From Marinicella algicola (GTDB lineage: Bacteria; Pseudomonadota; Gammaproteobacteria; Xanthomonadales; Marinicellaceae), in contig NZ_JAQOMR010000002.1 in NCBI RefSeq assembly GCF_028401385.1, positions 186,001 to 250,000 on the forward strand: 64,000 bases of DNA. Reading direction: 5' to 3'. Of this stretch, positions 29,023 through 38,706 are shown piece after piece. Below the pieces are notes generated by a model. The model ran no database searches. It had not been told where the DNA came from and worked only from the letters and a program-made list of their open reading frames with translations. Both the position numbers and the translations under genes were made by a program. Numbering within the stretch: position 1 is the stretch's first letter; every line of letters begins with the position of its first letter.

Positions 29023-30048
29023 CGTGCCGTCCTCGGGTCGAAGACCTCGTAGAGAAGGTCGGTGATCATGTTGATGGTGATGAAGATAACACCGACGATC
29101 AGGACGCAGACCATCATGGCATTCAGGTCACCCATCAGAAGGTTATGCGTCAGATACTGGCCGAAGCCGGGCCAGGAGAAGATCGTCTCGATCAGCAGCG
29201 CGCCTTCCAGCATCGCCGCATAGGTAAGCGCGACAATGGTGAGCAGTTGCACGCGGATATTGGGAAAGGCGTGGCCCCAGATGACGTGCCAGGCCGAAAG
29301 CCCCTTCACGCGGGCGGTAATGATATATTCCTGACCGAGTTGCTCGAGCATGAATGAACGTGTCATCCGGCAAAGCGCTGCCATCGAGGCGTAGCCCAGG
29401 ACAGCCGCCGGCAGAACGATGTGGCGGACAGCGCTCCAGAAAACATCGAAGTCACCTGCGAGCAGTGAATCGATCAGCATCATGCCTGTTCTCGTCGGCA
29501 CCATGCCTTCGTAATAGATTGCCACTCGACCCGAACCGCCGAACCAGTGGAGCTTGGAGTAAAAAGAATAAGACTCATCATCCCCAGCCAGAAGATCGGC
29601 ACAGAATGACCGAGCAGGGTCAGCACGCGAATGATATGGTCGGTCGGCTTGTCGCGCCTGACGGCAGCCAGCACGCCGAGCGGAATGCCGAGACCTGCAC
29701 CAATGATGACGGCCAGTGTGCCAAGCTCGATGGTTGCGGGGAAGACCCGCAGGATATCGTCGCGCACCGCATTGCCGGTCAGGAAGGCGGTTCCGAAATC
29801 GCCTGTCAGGATGCGAGCTAGATAGAGCTTGTACTGCATCCATATGGGCTGATCGAGTCCGAGACGCTGATAGGTCGCCATGTAGGTCTCGTAATCCGCA
29901 TCGGGCCCGACGATATGGGCCACCGGGTCAACCGGCATGACCTGGCCCAGGAAAAGGTCAACGTTACGAGCATCAGAAGCGTCACGATCGCCGAGGAGAC
30001 GAACCTTAAGGCGCGGCTGGCGCGACCGGCTGGTTTCTTTAACGTCAT
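29019..30048 (-). pseudogene. ABC importer permease (OppB/DppB-like), two frameshifts
   Basis: ATG 30048 (MTLKKPAGRASRALRFVSSA) opens a first helix; a T is missing in TTTT near 29955, after which GQVMPVDPVAHIVGPDA follows. A second T is missing near 29550 between LGMMSLILF and YSKLHWFGGSGRVA. The EAA loop (RSFMLEQLGQEYIITARVKG) and ending YEVFDPRTAR are normal. Both breaks are in T-runs, which argues for sequencing error in an otherwise standard permease of about 343 residues. Confidence 0.88.
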
Positions 30049-30103
30049 TTTTGAACTCCTGGAGGGCGAACCCGCACCGTGGCGCGGGTCCCGTTCCCAT
30101 GAT

Positions 30104-30128
30104 CGGGCTGGCCGAGAAGGTCAGCCCG
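30104..30128. terminator. Hairpin between the binding-protein gene and the permease genes
   Basis: CGGGCTG (30104-30110) and CAGCCCG (30122-30128), 7-base arms, in the 98-base gap after the solute-binding-protein stop. Such a hairpin often protects the 3' end of the binding-protein message so that it is made in excess of the permeases. Confidence 0.45.
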
Positions 30129-30146
30129 ACCGGCTGGTCCGTGTTG

Positions 30147-31751
30147 TCAGCGGTCCTTGCGGACCTCGCGATAGCGCGTGTTCTGATAGGGGTGGGCGAT
30201 GTAGCCCTCGATATCATCCTGATAGACGACCGTGTCGTAGCTCATCGAAATGATCTGCATCGCCGGAATATCCTCTTCGAACTTCCGCTGGATTGCTGCA
30301 TACATTTCATCCTGCTTTTCCGGATCGGGCTCAAGCAGCGCGGCATCAAGCAACGCATTGATCTGCTCATCCTGGAAGGATGTGCGCCATGCCTGAAGCG
30401 TGTAGAGCTTGGCCTCATCCGAATTGTCCGGATTATAGACGATCGACAGAAGGCTAGTGTAGGGATGGGCCCCCGTGCGGTCACCGCCGCGCCCGACGAT
30501 CATATCGAACGTGCGCGCTCGCATGTTACCGTAAACCTGATCGCCATTGCCGGTCAGGATCTCGGCATCGATACCACCTTCGGCTAGCGTTGCCTGCAGC
30601 GCCGTCGCAATGTTGACGAAGGGCGAGATCCGGCAACACGCGGATCGTGGTCTCGAAACCATCAGGATAGCCCGCCTCCGTCAGCAGTTTTTGGCATAGT
30701 CCGGATCAAATTGGTACATCGGGTTCGGCAGCGCACCAGGCAGACCGGCAGGGATCGGACGTTGATAGAGGTCGCCGTAGAAGGGCAGGATCGTGTCGTT
30801 TATCCCCTCATAATCGATCAGGTGACGGACGGCCTCGCGGACCTTTGGGTCCTGGAATTCCTCCTCCTGCATGCTCATGGCGAGGTAGTAGACATTGCCG
30901 CTCGGCACCTTGGCCGTCACGAGGTCCTCATCACCCTGAAGCGCCTTGATGTCGGCAACCGACATGCCCATGCTGATATCGATGTCGTGCTGTTCGAGCG
31001 CCAGACGCTGTGTCTGGCTTTCCGGCATGTGACGGTAGATAACCCTCTTCATCGCCGGTTCGCCGCGCCAATAATCATCGAAACGATCAAGGATCACCAT
31101 GTTGTTGGCATCCCAGCGCGCAAGCTTGTAGGGTCCCGAACCTGCGCTGTGCGTTGTCAGCCAGCCCTGGCCGTAGTCACCGTCGACCTGATGCGACATG
31201 GCTTCCTTGCTGTCGATGACCATCGCCAGGCCCTTGCCGGCGATGGTGCCCATCATCAACGCAGGGTCAGTTGGCTGGGGAAAGCGCACAACAACCGTGT
31301 AGTCGTCCGGCGCATAGATCATGTCATCGAAATTTTCCGCGTTATAGCCGAGGACACGGACATTCGATCCGCCAATGCCAAGTTCGAAGGCACGCTTCAT
31401 CGACCAGACGAAGTCATGGGCGGTCAGCGGGTTACCGGAATGAAACTTGACATCGTCACGCAGGTGGAAGGTGACGGCGTCGCGTGCCTCGTTTAGCTCC
31501 CAACTCGTTGCCAGCGACGGGTTGAAAACACCCTTCTCGACCGGATCGGCTTCGATCAGGCTGTCATAGACATTGCTGTTGATTTCCGTCGATTGGCGAC
31601 CGCTCATCGCGCTCGGATCAAGCGATAGCATGTTGACCAACGTGACGCCGACGATGAGCTGATCTTTTGGTGTTTCGGCCTGCGCGGCAAACGGCGCGAA
31701 CGAAACCGCGGCAACAAGGCCCGCGACTTTCAGGAAAGTCCTGTACTTCAT
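30147..31751 (-). pseudogene. SBP_5-family periplasmic solute-binding protein, two frameshifts
   Basis: ATG 31751 after GGAGGAG (complement) begins a signal peptide (KYRTFLKVAGLVAAVSFAPF, cleavage after AQA). The DppA/OppA fold is clear: SLATSWELNEARDAVTFHLR, DDVKFHSGNPLTAHDFVWS, AGSGPYKLARWDANN. Near 30688 an A is missing (DYAKNC should continue KLLTEAGYPDGFE), and near 30620 the frame shifts again before SPFVNIATALQATLAEGGID. About 530 residues in all. Ligand unknown; co-operonic with sugar-acid enzymes. Confidence 0.88.
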
Positions 31752-31800
31752 ATTCTCCTCCCAGAGCGTTTGTAATGGTGCTGTTTCCGTTAGAAAGGAC

Positions 31801-31817
31801 AATTTGTCCTACAAATT
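31801..31817. promoter_or_regulatory. 17-base palindrome before the ABC importer operon, candidate IclR site
   Basis: AATTTGT-CCT-ACAAATT, perfect 7-base arms, 50-66 bases upstream of the binding-protein start codon. Size and position fit an IclR-type operator; the fused IclR regulator at 35171 is the obvious candidate, but the site differs in sequence from the palindrome near 35064. Confidence 0.4.
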
Positions 31818-31866
31818 TTAAGTCTGTATGTTCCCTTTGGGTTGATTTCCGTTCCTCCCGCTAGCG

Positions 31867-33015
31867 TCAGTCGATTGCGTGTGATCGGATGTAGTCGAAG
31901 TTGATATCCTCCCCGAGACCAGGCAGTTTCGAGGCGTGAACGAACCCCTCACCATCCATGGGATCCGAGATTGCGTTGAGGTAAAGTGGAGGCTGATCGT
32001 AGTCGAGATGCGGATGAAGCAGACCCCGCTCGTAATAGACGCAGTTGGCCACCGCCATGCACAGCGCCAGATTGGCCGCGCCATTGCCATGGATCTCGCA
32101 ATTCATACCGTTGGCTTCCGCGAGATGCGCGGTCTTGAGCACCGGCCCCAGCCCACCGGCGCTCAGCATGCCAGTGCGCAAGATATCACTGGCATTGCCC
32201 CGCACCCATTCAGCGCGCGTGCGGTATTTCCCCTGCATCGATTCCGGCCCGATGACAGGAATGGAAAGGTTGGTGCTGAGCCAAGCATAAGATGACATGC
32301 TGGCTTCATCCATTGGCTCCTCGAACCACAGAAAATCCAGCTCTTCCAGGACCTTGCCAATGTAGAGCGCATCCGAACGATTATACCAGTGATATCCGTC
32401 CAGCATCAGGGCGATATCGGGACCGACGGCCCTTCTAACCGCCGCGCATGCGCGTACATCATTGCGCGGATCAGGGGCGCCCGGCATGGGTGGCATCCAG
32501 GTGTGCAGCTTGATCGCCTTGTAGCCGCGCGACACCAGTTCCTGCGCAAAGTTTCCATAATCCTCCGGCGTCGCCAGTCCGCCCGGAATGTCGTCGCCGC
32601 ACATAATGCTGCCATAGGCCGCAATCTTGTCCCTGAACCCGCCGATCAGCCGGTGTACCGGCAGCTTCAGCGCGCGGCCGGCAAGGTCCCAGAGTGCCTG
32701 ATCCATTGCGCTCAGAGCCTTGTCGGACAGTCGCCCGGAGCTGCCCCGCTGGCGCTGTTCGACATTCTGCCAGATGCGCTCGCGATAAAACGCATCTTCG
32801 CCGACAAGCGCAGGCCGCAGATATTTGTCCACGACAGAAGGCCGGATCACATCGGGGCTTTGAAACGCGTAGCCCTCATGGCCATCTTCAGCCACGATCG
32901 TCAGCATTGCCTGTGTCGCCGGCTTCTCGGGCCCGGGATGAGAGTGGCCATGACTATCCGCATGCTTACGTGTCACATGGGAAAATTTCGTCACTCTGAC
33001 GTCGATGATCCTCAC
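31867..33015 (-). CDS. Enolase-superfamily sugar-acid dehydratase (mandelate racemase/muconate lactonizing type)
   Basis: About 382 residues. I choose GTG 33015 (RIIDVRVTKFSHVTRKH) because GGAG lies just upstream; an ATG at 33048 is weaker and lies in a likely operator. Motifs: second-strand KLHTWMPP, metal ligands D in MLDGYHWYN, E in WFEEPMDEA and E in GPESMQG, and catalytic His in CEIHGNGAANLA. The K-x-H arrangement differs from gci and points to an acid-sugar dehydratase, producing a 2-keto-3-deoxy sugar acid for GarL. Exact substrate unknown. Confidence 0.82.
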   Translation of the reverse strand: MRIIDVRVTKFSHVTRKHADSHGHSHPGPEKPATQAMLTIVAEDGHEGYAFQSPDVIRPSVVDKYLRPALVGEDAFYRERIWQNVEQRQRGSSGRLSDKALSAMDQALWDLAGRALKLPVHRLIGGFRDKIAAYGSIMCGDDIPGGLATPEDYGNFAQELVSRGYKAIKLHTWMPPMPGAPDPRNDVRACAAVRRAVGPDIALMLDGYHWYNRSDALYIGKVLEELDFLWFEEPMDEASMSSYAWLSTNLSIPVIGPESMQGKYRTRAEWVRGNASDILRTGMLSAGGLGPVLKTAHLAEANGMNCEIHGNGAANLALCMAVANCVYYERGLLHPHLDYDQPPLYLNAISDPMDGEGFVHASKLPGLGEDINFDYIRSHAID

Positions 33016-33030
33016 CGATTTCTCCAGTCT

Positions 33031-33047
33031 AATATTTGTATGATTCA
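33031..33047. promoter_or_regulatory. Candidate GntR site before the dehydratase
   Basis: The sequence AATATTTGTATGATTCA ends 16 bases before the chosen GTG start (transcribed leftward). It shares the TNGTATGAT core with the motifs at 22221 and 22256, so the GntR regulator may control both clusters. Confidence 0.4.
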
Positions 33048-33109
33048 TTCTTCAGCACAACGAATATGAATCACACAATGATCTTTCACACCCTCGCGGT
33101 CGAGAGTGC

Positions 33110-33138
33110 CGGGAAGCGATATTCGACCCGGCTTCCCG
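33110..33138. terminator. Hairpin downstream of garR
   Basis: CGGGAAGC (33110-33117) and GCTTCCCG (33131-33138) form an 8-base stem with a 13-base loop just after the garR stop. It separates garL-garR from the dehydratase, so the dehydratase likely has its own promoter. Confidence 0.5.
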
Positions 33139-33142
33139 CTCC

Positions 33143-34035
33143 TCACTCGGCGCTCTCGCCGATCTCGAAATCGGCAAGCAGCTCCAGCGCCTTGACCATG
33201 CCGGAATGATCCCAGCCGCTGCCGCCACGGGCGGCACAGGCATTGAACAGTTCCTGGCAAGTCGCGGTATTAGGCAGCGACAGCCCCATCTTCCGGCCGG
33301 CCGATAGCGCCAGATTGAGGTCCTTCTGGTGCAACGCAATACGAAAACCCGGATCGAAGGTCCGCTTGACCATGCGATCACCATGCAGTTCGAGGATTTT
33401 CGAAGAGGCAAAGCCACCCATCAAAGCCTCGCGCACACGCGCGGGATCGGCTCCGGCACGCGCCGCAAACAGAAGCGCCTCGCCGACGGCTTCGATATTC
33501 ATCGCGACGATCATCTGGTTGGCCACCTTGGCGGTCTGTCCTGCACCAACACCGCCGACCAGCGTGATATTCTTGCCCATCAGTTCGAAATAGGGCTTTA
33601 CCGCCTCGAAAACCGCGTCCTTCGCGCCGACCATGATCGACAGCGTGGCGCCCTTGGCGCCGACTTCGCCGCCCGATACGGGCGCATCGACATAATCGCA
33701 GCCCAGAGCCTCGATCCGCGCCGCATACTCCTTGGTTTCGACAGGGAGATCGAGCTCATGTCAACGACGATCTTGCCGGGCGCCAAACCTTCCGCCACAC
33801 CGGCCTCATCGAACAGAACCTTGGCGACGTCAGGCGTGTCGGGCACGATAACGAAGATGATGTCGGCCTGTTCGGCGACAGCCTTTCCGCTCTCGCATAC
33901 CGTTGCGCCGGCCGCGATGATCGCTTCCGGCACAGCGCCGATCGTGTGAACATAAAGCGTGTGCCCCGCAGCCAGCAGATGCCCCGCCATGGGCGTTCCC
34001 ATAATACCCAGCCCGATAAAGCCCAGCTTGCTCAT
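33143..34035 (-). pseudogene. garR: Tartronate semialdehyde reductase GarR-like, frameshifted
   Basis: Beta-hydroxyacid dehydrogenase: dinucleotide site [48 protein letters not shown], and the catalytic Lys in AGQTAKVANQMIVAMNIEA. Between SSIS and VETKEYAAR one C is missing (GGG run at 33744-33746 plus strand). Length about 297, as usual. Its start overlaps the garL stop as ATGA, so it would reduce tartronate semialdehyde made by GarL to D-glycerate. Confidence 0.9.
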
Positions 34036-34922
34036 GTGTTTTCCTCTCTTGCGTCCTCGTTGGAATGCGCCGCCTCGGCCGTGCCAACGACACGTTCAGC
34101 GGGCCGGCAAGGAGCGCCGGCAGCCGCTTCTGCGCCCGCTTCCCCACGATATGTGTTGTACAATTGCTGTGTTGCGTTGCGAAACAAACCAAGGTCCGAA
34201 CCAACTGCGACAAAGGTTGCACCCATGGCCAGATAGCGCCGCGCATCGGCTTCCACCGGCGCCAGGATGCCCGTGGCCTTTCCATGACGGGCTGCCACGG
34301 AGAACACATCGGCAATGACCTTCTGCACCTCAGGATGATTGGCATTGCCGAGATGTCCGTAGCCAGCGGCCAGATCGGATGGGCCGATGAATATACCGTC
34401 GACGCCCGCCACGGCGGCAATCGCCTCGATCTCATTGACTGCGGCCGGGCTCTCGATCTGTACCAGCACCGCAATATTGTCGTTCACCACCTTGATATAA
34501 TCGGGGATCGCTCCGTACCGGTTCGAGCGCTGTGAAACGGAGACGCCGCGCACGCCTTCCGGCGGATAACGCGTTGCCGCCACCGCGCGTCGCGCGTCTT
34601 CGGCCGACTGCACGAAGGGAATGAGAAAATTGTAGAAACCGCTGTCGAGCAGCCGCTTGATCAGCACTGTGTCATTCGATTGCGGTCGCACCACCGGCGC
34701 GGAGGGGCTATCTTTCAGCGCCATCAACTGCGGAATAAACGACAACACGTCATTGGGCGCATGTTCGCCGTCGAGCAGAAGCCAATCGAACCCCGCAAGA
34801 CCCAGCACCTCCATGCTGATATGACTTCCAAGTGCGCTCCAGCATCCGATCTGAACCCTATTTGCCAGGATGTTCTGGCGAAACGTGTTCGGGATGCCAC
34901 TATAGGGCGTTGCGCCTCCCAT
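34032..34922 (-). CDS. garL: 2-dehydro-3-deoxyglucarate aldolase GarL-like (HpcH/HpaI family)
   Basis: About 296 residues from ATG 34922, preceded by GGAAGGAAAAGG; an in-frame ATG at 34940 is an alternative. Class II aldolase motifs: [27 protein letters not shown] (first 20 suffice), [25 protein letters not shown] with the metal Glu, and [14 protein letters not shown] with the metal Asp. The C-terminus has a longer Ala/Glu-rich tail than usual. The enzyme splits 2-keto-3-deoxyglucarate into pyruvate and tartronate semialdehyde. Confidence 0.88.
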   Translation of the reverse strand: MGGATPYSGIPNTFRQNILANRVQIGCWSALGSHISMEVLGLAGFDWLLLDGEHAPNDVLSFIPQLMALKDSPSAPVVRPQSNDTVLIKRLLDSGFYNFLIPFVQSAEDARRAVAATRYPPEGVRGVSVSQRSNRYGAIPDYIKVVNDNIAVLVQIESPAAVNEIEAIAAVAGVDGIFIGPSDLAAGYGHLGNANHPEVQKVIADVFSVAARHGKATGILAPVEADARRYLAMGATFVAVGSDLGLFRNATQQLYNTYRGEAGAEAAAGAPCRPAERVVGTAEAAHSNEDAREENT

Positions 34923-35063
34923 ATGCCTTTTCCTTCCCATCGAGCGAAATATCCCACATGGGCACTCCGCTTCATCATTTGAGACTGATAATCGGCGCGA
35001 GCATGGAAATGGTCAATCCCGTGATAGACAAACCAGACAATTCACGCCTATTTTGATGCTCGC

Positions 35064-35082
35064 AGTTCCATATGATGGGACT
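35064..35082. promoter_or_regulatory. Palindrome in the garL/IclR divergent promoter
   Basis: AGTTCCAT-ATG-ATGGGACT, arms matching at 7 of 8 positions, in the divergent region between garL (start 34922) and the IclR fusion gene (start 35171). Centre and length resemble IclR-type operators, suggesting autoregulation and control of garL-garR. Confidence 0.45.
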
Positions 35083-35170
35083 ATTCAAATTTGACCGACA
35101 AAAACGATCCACGATGGACCATGCGACGCATATCCATAGGGGTCTGCGGTGACTGAAACGGAGGAAGCCC

Positions 35171-37060
35171 ATGCCGGACCGGACACAACAGGAACACACG
35201 GAGAGCGACGCCGAGCAGAAGGGGGTGAAGGGCGCAGCGCTCCTGATGAAGGCCTGCGACATCCTCGACCTCGTCGGCACCAAGCCGAGGCAACTGACAG
35301 CGAAGGATCTTGTCGAAGCAACAGGTCTTTCGAAGTCAACGGTCTACAGGATCGTCGCTGCTCTTTCCGAACGCGGCTTGATGCGTGCGGGACAGAACAA
35401 TCAGAAACTGCTGCTCGGCTTCCATTTCCTCGATCTTGCCCAGAGCATCGGCACGGAGATGGATCTTGCGACAATTGCTGCCGACGAGTTGCGTCGTCTG
35501 CGCGAGATGACAGGCGAAACAGCCTATCTCGCCGCTTTGATGGGCAATGAGATGGTGTCGCTAGCAAAATCCGTCGGCGCACATGAAAACAGTTCGACAG
35601 CCGCACTCGGCGGCACCAAGCCGGTCTATGCGACCAGTCAGGGCAAGGCGATCCTCGCCTTCCTGCCCGAACGCCGTGTCGAGCACATCCTCAATTCGCT
35701 GACCTTCAGACCGGTCACCGACTACACCATCACCGACCGCAACACGCTGCAACTCAGCCTCAACATCATCCGCCAGCGCGGCTTTGCCATCGACGACCAG
35801 GAGAATATCGTCGGCACGCGCTGCATCGGCGTTCCGATCCTCGATGCTGGCGGGCAGCCGGTGGCGGCCATAAGCGTTGCGGGGCCAGCCTACCGGATGA
35901 CGCTCGAGCGCATCGAGCAGCTAGCACCCGAACTCATCGACGCCGGCCGCAGGCTTGGACATCTTGTGAAGGAATACAGGGCCAAGAGCGACAATCGCTC
36001 AGAGTGGAGAATCACACCGCTCGGCGAGGCCGCCTTTCAAGGCGCAAAACCATTCTGGGACGAGCACAATGACTGCGTCTACTGGATCGATCGGCTGGCT
36101 CCGGCCATCTATGCCATGCAGGGCGACGACAAGCCAAAGCTGCTTGCCCAGATGCCCGGTCCGATTTCGGAGGCACTTCCATCACGCGGCGGCGGCATTT
36201 ATGTCGTCTGTGAAGGCGAATGGCATCACGCCAGTCTTCAAGAGGGTTGCCGCAGGATCGATCGTCCTCGCATCCGCGATTTTCGTGCCCTGTGCACGCG
36301 GCCGGGCGGCAGCACCTGGGCAACGCTTCTTGAGGACAGCAGCAGCACGATCGGTTCGCTCTCGGCACGCGGCGAATTCCAGCCGGAGTGGAACGTTGCC
36401 CGCAAAATAGACGAGAGCGTCTGGTCACGCGATGGCGAGCGCCTTTATGCACTGAGCCGCAGTGACGGCCTGATCTACGAAATGCGGAGGGGTCGGGAGG
36501 CCGCGCTGGTCCTGAGCCGCATTCCACGCGGCTCGGGTGAGCCTTGCGCTCTGACGGTCGATGATGCAGACCGTCTATGGGTCGCTCTTAAAGATGGCTG
36601 GGGTGTGGCACGGCTGAACGAAAGCGGAGAGATAGAGCAAGTTATGGCCCTGCCTGTGCCTTATCCGACCGGCCTTGCCTTCGGAGGAAGGGATCGCGCC
36701 ACGCTTTACGTCACATCAGCCCGGCTGGGTGTCGGGCGAGAAATGCTGGAGCACGCTCCGCTGTCGGGTCGTCTCCTCAAAATTGAAACTGGCATTTCAG
36801 AAGCTTTGCCCCTGAATGTTGATTTCCGCGCAGAAGTGATTGGATCGATACCCCTCCCGACGGCATCACAATGTGCCCAGGTGATGAGGGTCACATCATT
36901 GATAGGAGGAAGTATCCATTGTAATTTGGATCGTCACCGAACCGATGAAGATTTCGGCGCGCGAAATGACAGGCTGAGGTTCTTGCGCAGGCAGTTCGAC
37001 AACCAAGGCCGCGAATTCAACCGCATTTTCCAGCGCGGGCCAAAAACCAGTTTGCCCTGA
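35171..37060 (+). CDS. IclR-family regulator fused to a C-terminal SMP-30/gluconolactonase-like propeller
   Basis: Residues 17-80 are the IclR winged helix ([33 protein letters not shown]). About 85-265 is the IclR effector domain ([58 protein letters not shown]). About 275-560 is an SMP-30 propeller ([70 protein letters not shown]). The metal-binding Glu, Asn and Asp of active SMP-30 enzymes seem replaced (GAKPFW for EGPxW, IDESVW for NGxxW, PCALTVD for PDGLxVD), so it may sense rather than hydrolyse lactones. The last 60-80 codons overlap an IS66 remnant on the other strand, so the native C-terminus is probably replaced. Confidence 0.85.
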   Translation: MPDRTQQEHTESDAEQKGVKGAALLMKACDILDLVGTKPRQLTAKDLVEATGLSKSTVYRIVAALSERGLMRAGQNNQKLLLGFHFLDLAQSIGTEMDLATIAADELRRLREMTGETAYLAALMGNEMVSLAKSVGAHENSSTAALGGTKPVYATSQGKAILAFLPERRVEHILNSLTFRPVTDYTITDRNTLQLSLNIIRQRGFAIDDQENIVGTRCIGVPILDAGGQPVAAISVAGPAYRMTLERIEQLAPELIDAGRRLGHLVKEYRAKSDNRSEWRITPLGEAAFQGAKPFWDEHNDCVYWIDRLAPAIYAMQGDDKPKLLAQMPGPISEALPSRGGGIYVVCEGEWHHASLQEGCRRIDRPRIRDFRALCTRPGGSTWATLLEDSSSTIGSLSARGEFQPEWNVARKIDESVWSRDGERLYALSRSDGLIYEMRRGREAALVLSRIPRGSGEPCALTVDDADRLWVALKDGWGVARLNESGEIEQVMALPVPYPTGLAFGGRDRATLYVTSARLGVGREMLEHAPLSGRLLKIETGISEALPLNVDFRAEVIGSIPLPTASQCAQVMRVTSLIGGSIHCNLDRHRTDEDFGARNDRLRFLRRQFDNQGREFNRIFQRGPKTSLP

Positions 37061-37158
37061 CGGGCCATCGTTCGCCAGGACGAAAGGTGGTTTATTCTCA
37101 GCCCGCGACGTTCTGCAACGTCATTCACCTTAACGCCCGGCCGCAAATTCTCCGACAC
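36896..37158 (-). pseudogene. IS66 TnpA remnant, frameshifted
   Basis: The minus strand reads [20 protein letters not shown] then [18 protein letters not shown], the helix-turn-helix of IS66 TnpA, and after a one-base slip [20 protein letters not shown] and [14 protein letters not shown], the TnpA C-terminus. No tnpB or tnpC follows. It overlaps the end of the IclR fusion gene. Confidence 0.65.
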
Positions 37159-37445
37159 GATCTGCCCTTTGACCTCATCTGATCATTGGCGATTGGCTTT
37201 ACGTCGCCGGAGCCCCTTGTGAGAACCTCCAATGTAGATTCCATAGAGACACTCCTTGCCGCTCATCCATGGAAACTCGATCAAGGATTAAGGGAAGATG
37301 CACAATGTGGGGGCGAAACAGCAGTTGCGGTTGTGACCCGAGGACTACAGGATTTCAGAGATGACCGGCAAGTGACCCGTTATCGGTCGTTTGGAGGAGG
37401 CTGCCGAAGCTGCCTCCTACCGGTCCGGACGCTACGGAGGACTTA
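37159..37445. other. Non-coding gap before IS630
   Basis: About 290 bases with no supported gene; probably decayed IS66 sequence at its left edge. Nothing else seen. Confidence 0.35.
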
Positions 37446-38603
37446 TACCAGACTTCAATAATTCTGACTCTCGTGCTTCCAAAAATGCGACGAATCTGAA
37501 TCGATGGTGCAAACAGGAGGTTTGCGATGGGTTCAGCGATTTCTCTTCGGACAGATTTCAGCGGGGCTGAGTTGCGGCCTCTGGCTCGGCAGACACGCAA
37601 TGCCGACCAGGCCCGGCGTCTCCTCGCGCTTGCATCGATCTATGATGGCGGATCACGCGGCGATGCCGCCCGGCTCGGCAGCGTTACGGTTCAGATCGTA
37701 CGCGACTGGGTGGTGCGCTTCAATGCTCGCGGACCCGACGGCCTGATCAACGGCAAGGCTCCGGGCAAGCCTTCTCTCCTGAACAACGATCAGCGAGCGG
37801 CCTTGGCGCAAGCGATAGAGCGCGGACCGACACCCTATCTGGATGGTGTCGTGCGCTGGCGTCTGTGTGACCTGGCCCGGTGGATTTGGGAAGAATACCG
37901 GATCTCGGTGAGTGAGGAGACCCTGGGTCGCGAAGTTCGTGCCATGGGCTACCGCAAGCTCTCGGCTCGCCCAAGACACCATGCGCAGGATCCCGAGGCG
38001 GCCGAGGCATTTAAAAACTTCCCCGCCGCTGTGGCAGAAATCGTCGCCGGTCCCCCCAAGGGCAAAGTGATCGAAATCTGGTTTCAGGACGAAGCCCGCA
38101 TTGGTCAAAAGAACAAGATCACCCGCCGCTGGGCCAAGCGGGGATCAAGGCCGTCCGCGCCACACGACCAGCGAACCCGATCGGCCTATATTTTCGGCGC
38201 GATCTGCCCCAGGCACGGCAAGGCCGCAGCTCTCGTCATGCCGTGGTGTGACACCTATGCCATGAACCAGCATCTGATCGAGATATCCCGCAATGTCGCC
38301 GAAAACGCTCACGCCGTCCTCATCATGGATCAGGCCGGATGGCACATGTCCAAAAATCTCGTCGTTCCTGAAGACATAACCATCCTGCCACTGCCGCCCA
38401 AATCACCCGAACTGAACCCGGTCGAAAATATCTGGCAGTTCATGAGGAACAACTGGCTCTCAAACCGCGTCTTCAAGTCCTACGAGGATATCGTCGACAA
38501 CTGCTGCTACGCCTGGAGAACACTCCAGGACCGACCATGGAACATAATGTCGATCGGTAGACGCAAATGGGCACAAGAGTTCTGATCAATGACGATTGGT
38601 ATT
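37446..38603 (+). mobile_element. IS630-family insertion sequence
   Basis: Imperfect inverted ends: TATACCAGACTTCAATAATT near 37445 and its partner, read inward from 38603, TAATACCAATCGTCATTGAT. TA lies at both borders as expected for IS630, though the exact outer base is uncertain. One intact transposase gene inside. Confidence 0.82.
37527..38585 (+). CDS. IS630-family transposase
   Basis: 352 residues from ATG 37527 with AGGAGG 11 bases upstream. N-terminal paired helix-turn-helix (RRLLALASIYDGGSRGDAAR, LGSVTVQIVRDWVVRFNARG), then the DDE core: D in IWFQDEARIGQKN, D in VLIMDQAGWHMSK, E in PPKSPELNPVENIWQFMRNN. Full length and in one frame, unlike most transposases in this window, so possibly active. 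Confidence 0.93.
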   Translation: MGSAISLRTDFSGAELRPLARQTRNADQARRLLALASIYDGGSRGDAARLGSVTVQIVRDWVVRFNARGPDGLINGKAPGKPSLLNNDQRAALAQAIERGPTPYLDGVVRWRLCDLARWIWEEYRISVSEETLGREVRAMGYRKLSARPRHHAQDPEAAEAFKNFPAAVAEIVAGPPKGKVIEIWFQDEARIGQKNKITRRWAKRGSRPSAPHDQRTRSAYIFGAICPRHGKAAALVMPWCDTYAMNQHLIEISRNVAENAHAVLIMDQAGWHMSKNLVVPEDITILPLPPKSPELNPVENIWQFMRNNWLSNRVFKSYEDIVDNCCYAWRTLQDRPWNIMSIGRRKWAQEF

Positions 38604-38706
38604 AGAGCGCCGTGCGTCCATTCGGACGCACAAAGGACGCTCTAACCTATTGAATCTACGCATCGTGCTTTCCGAAAATCGATTCCGATTTTCGGACCGA
38701 TGCGCT
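38604..38706. repeat. Rhizobiales-type intergenic palindromic mosaic element
   Basis: Two hairpins in tandem: TAGAGCG...(T)GCGTCC-ATTC-GGACGCA...CGCTCTA, then CCGAAAATCG-ATT-CGATTTTCGG-like (CGATTTTCGG overlapping the centre). This bipartite pattern resembles the RIME-type repeats scattered in rhizobial genomes. Lies directly after IS630 and runs into the end of the sugar-binding-protein gene. Confidence 0.6.

Noticed and set aside
38604..38706. Double hairpin as a CRISPR or attachment site
   Set aside because: Pattern fits a dispersed Rhizobiales intergenic repeat; no repeat-spacer array is present anywhere in the window.
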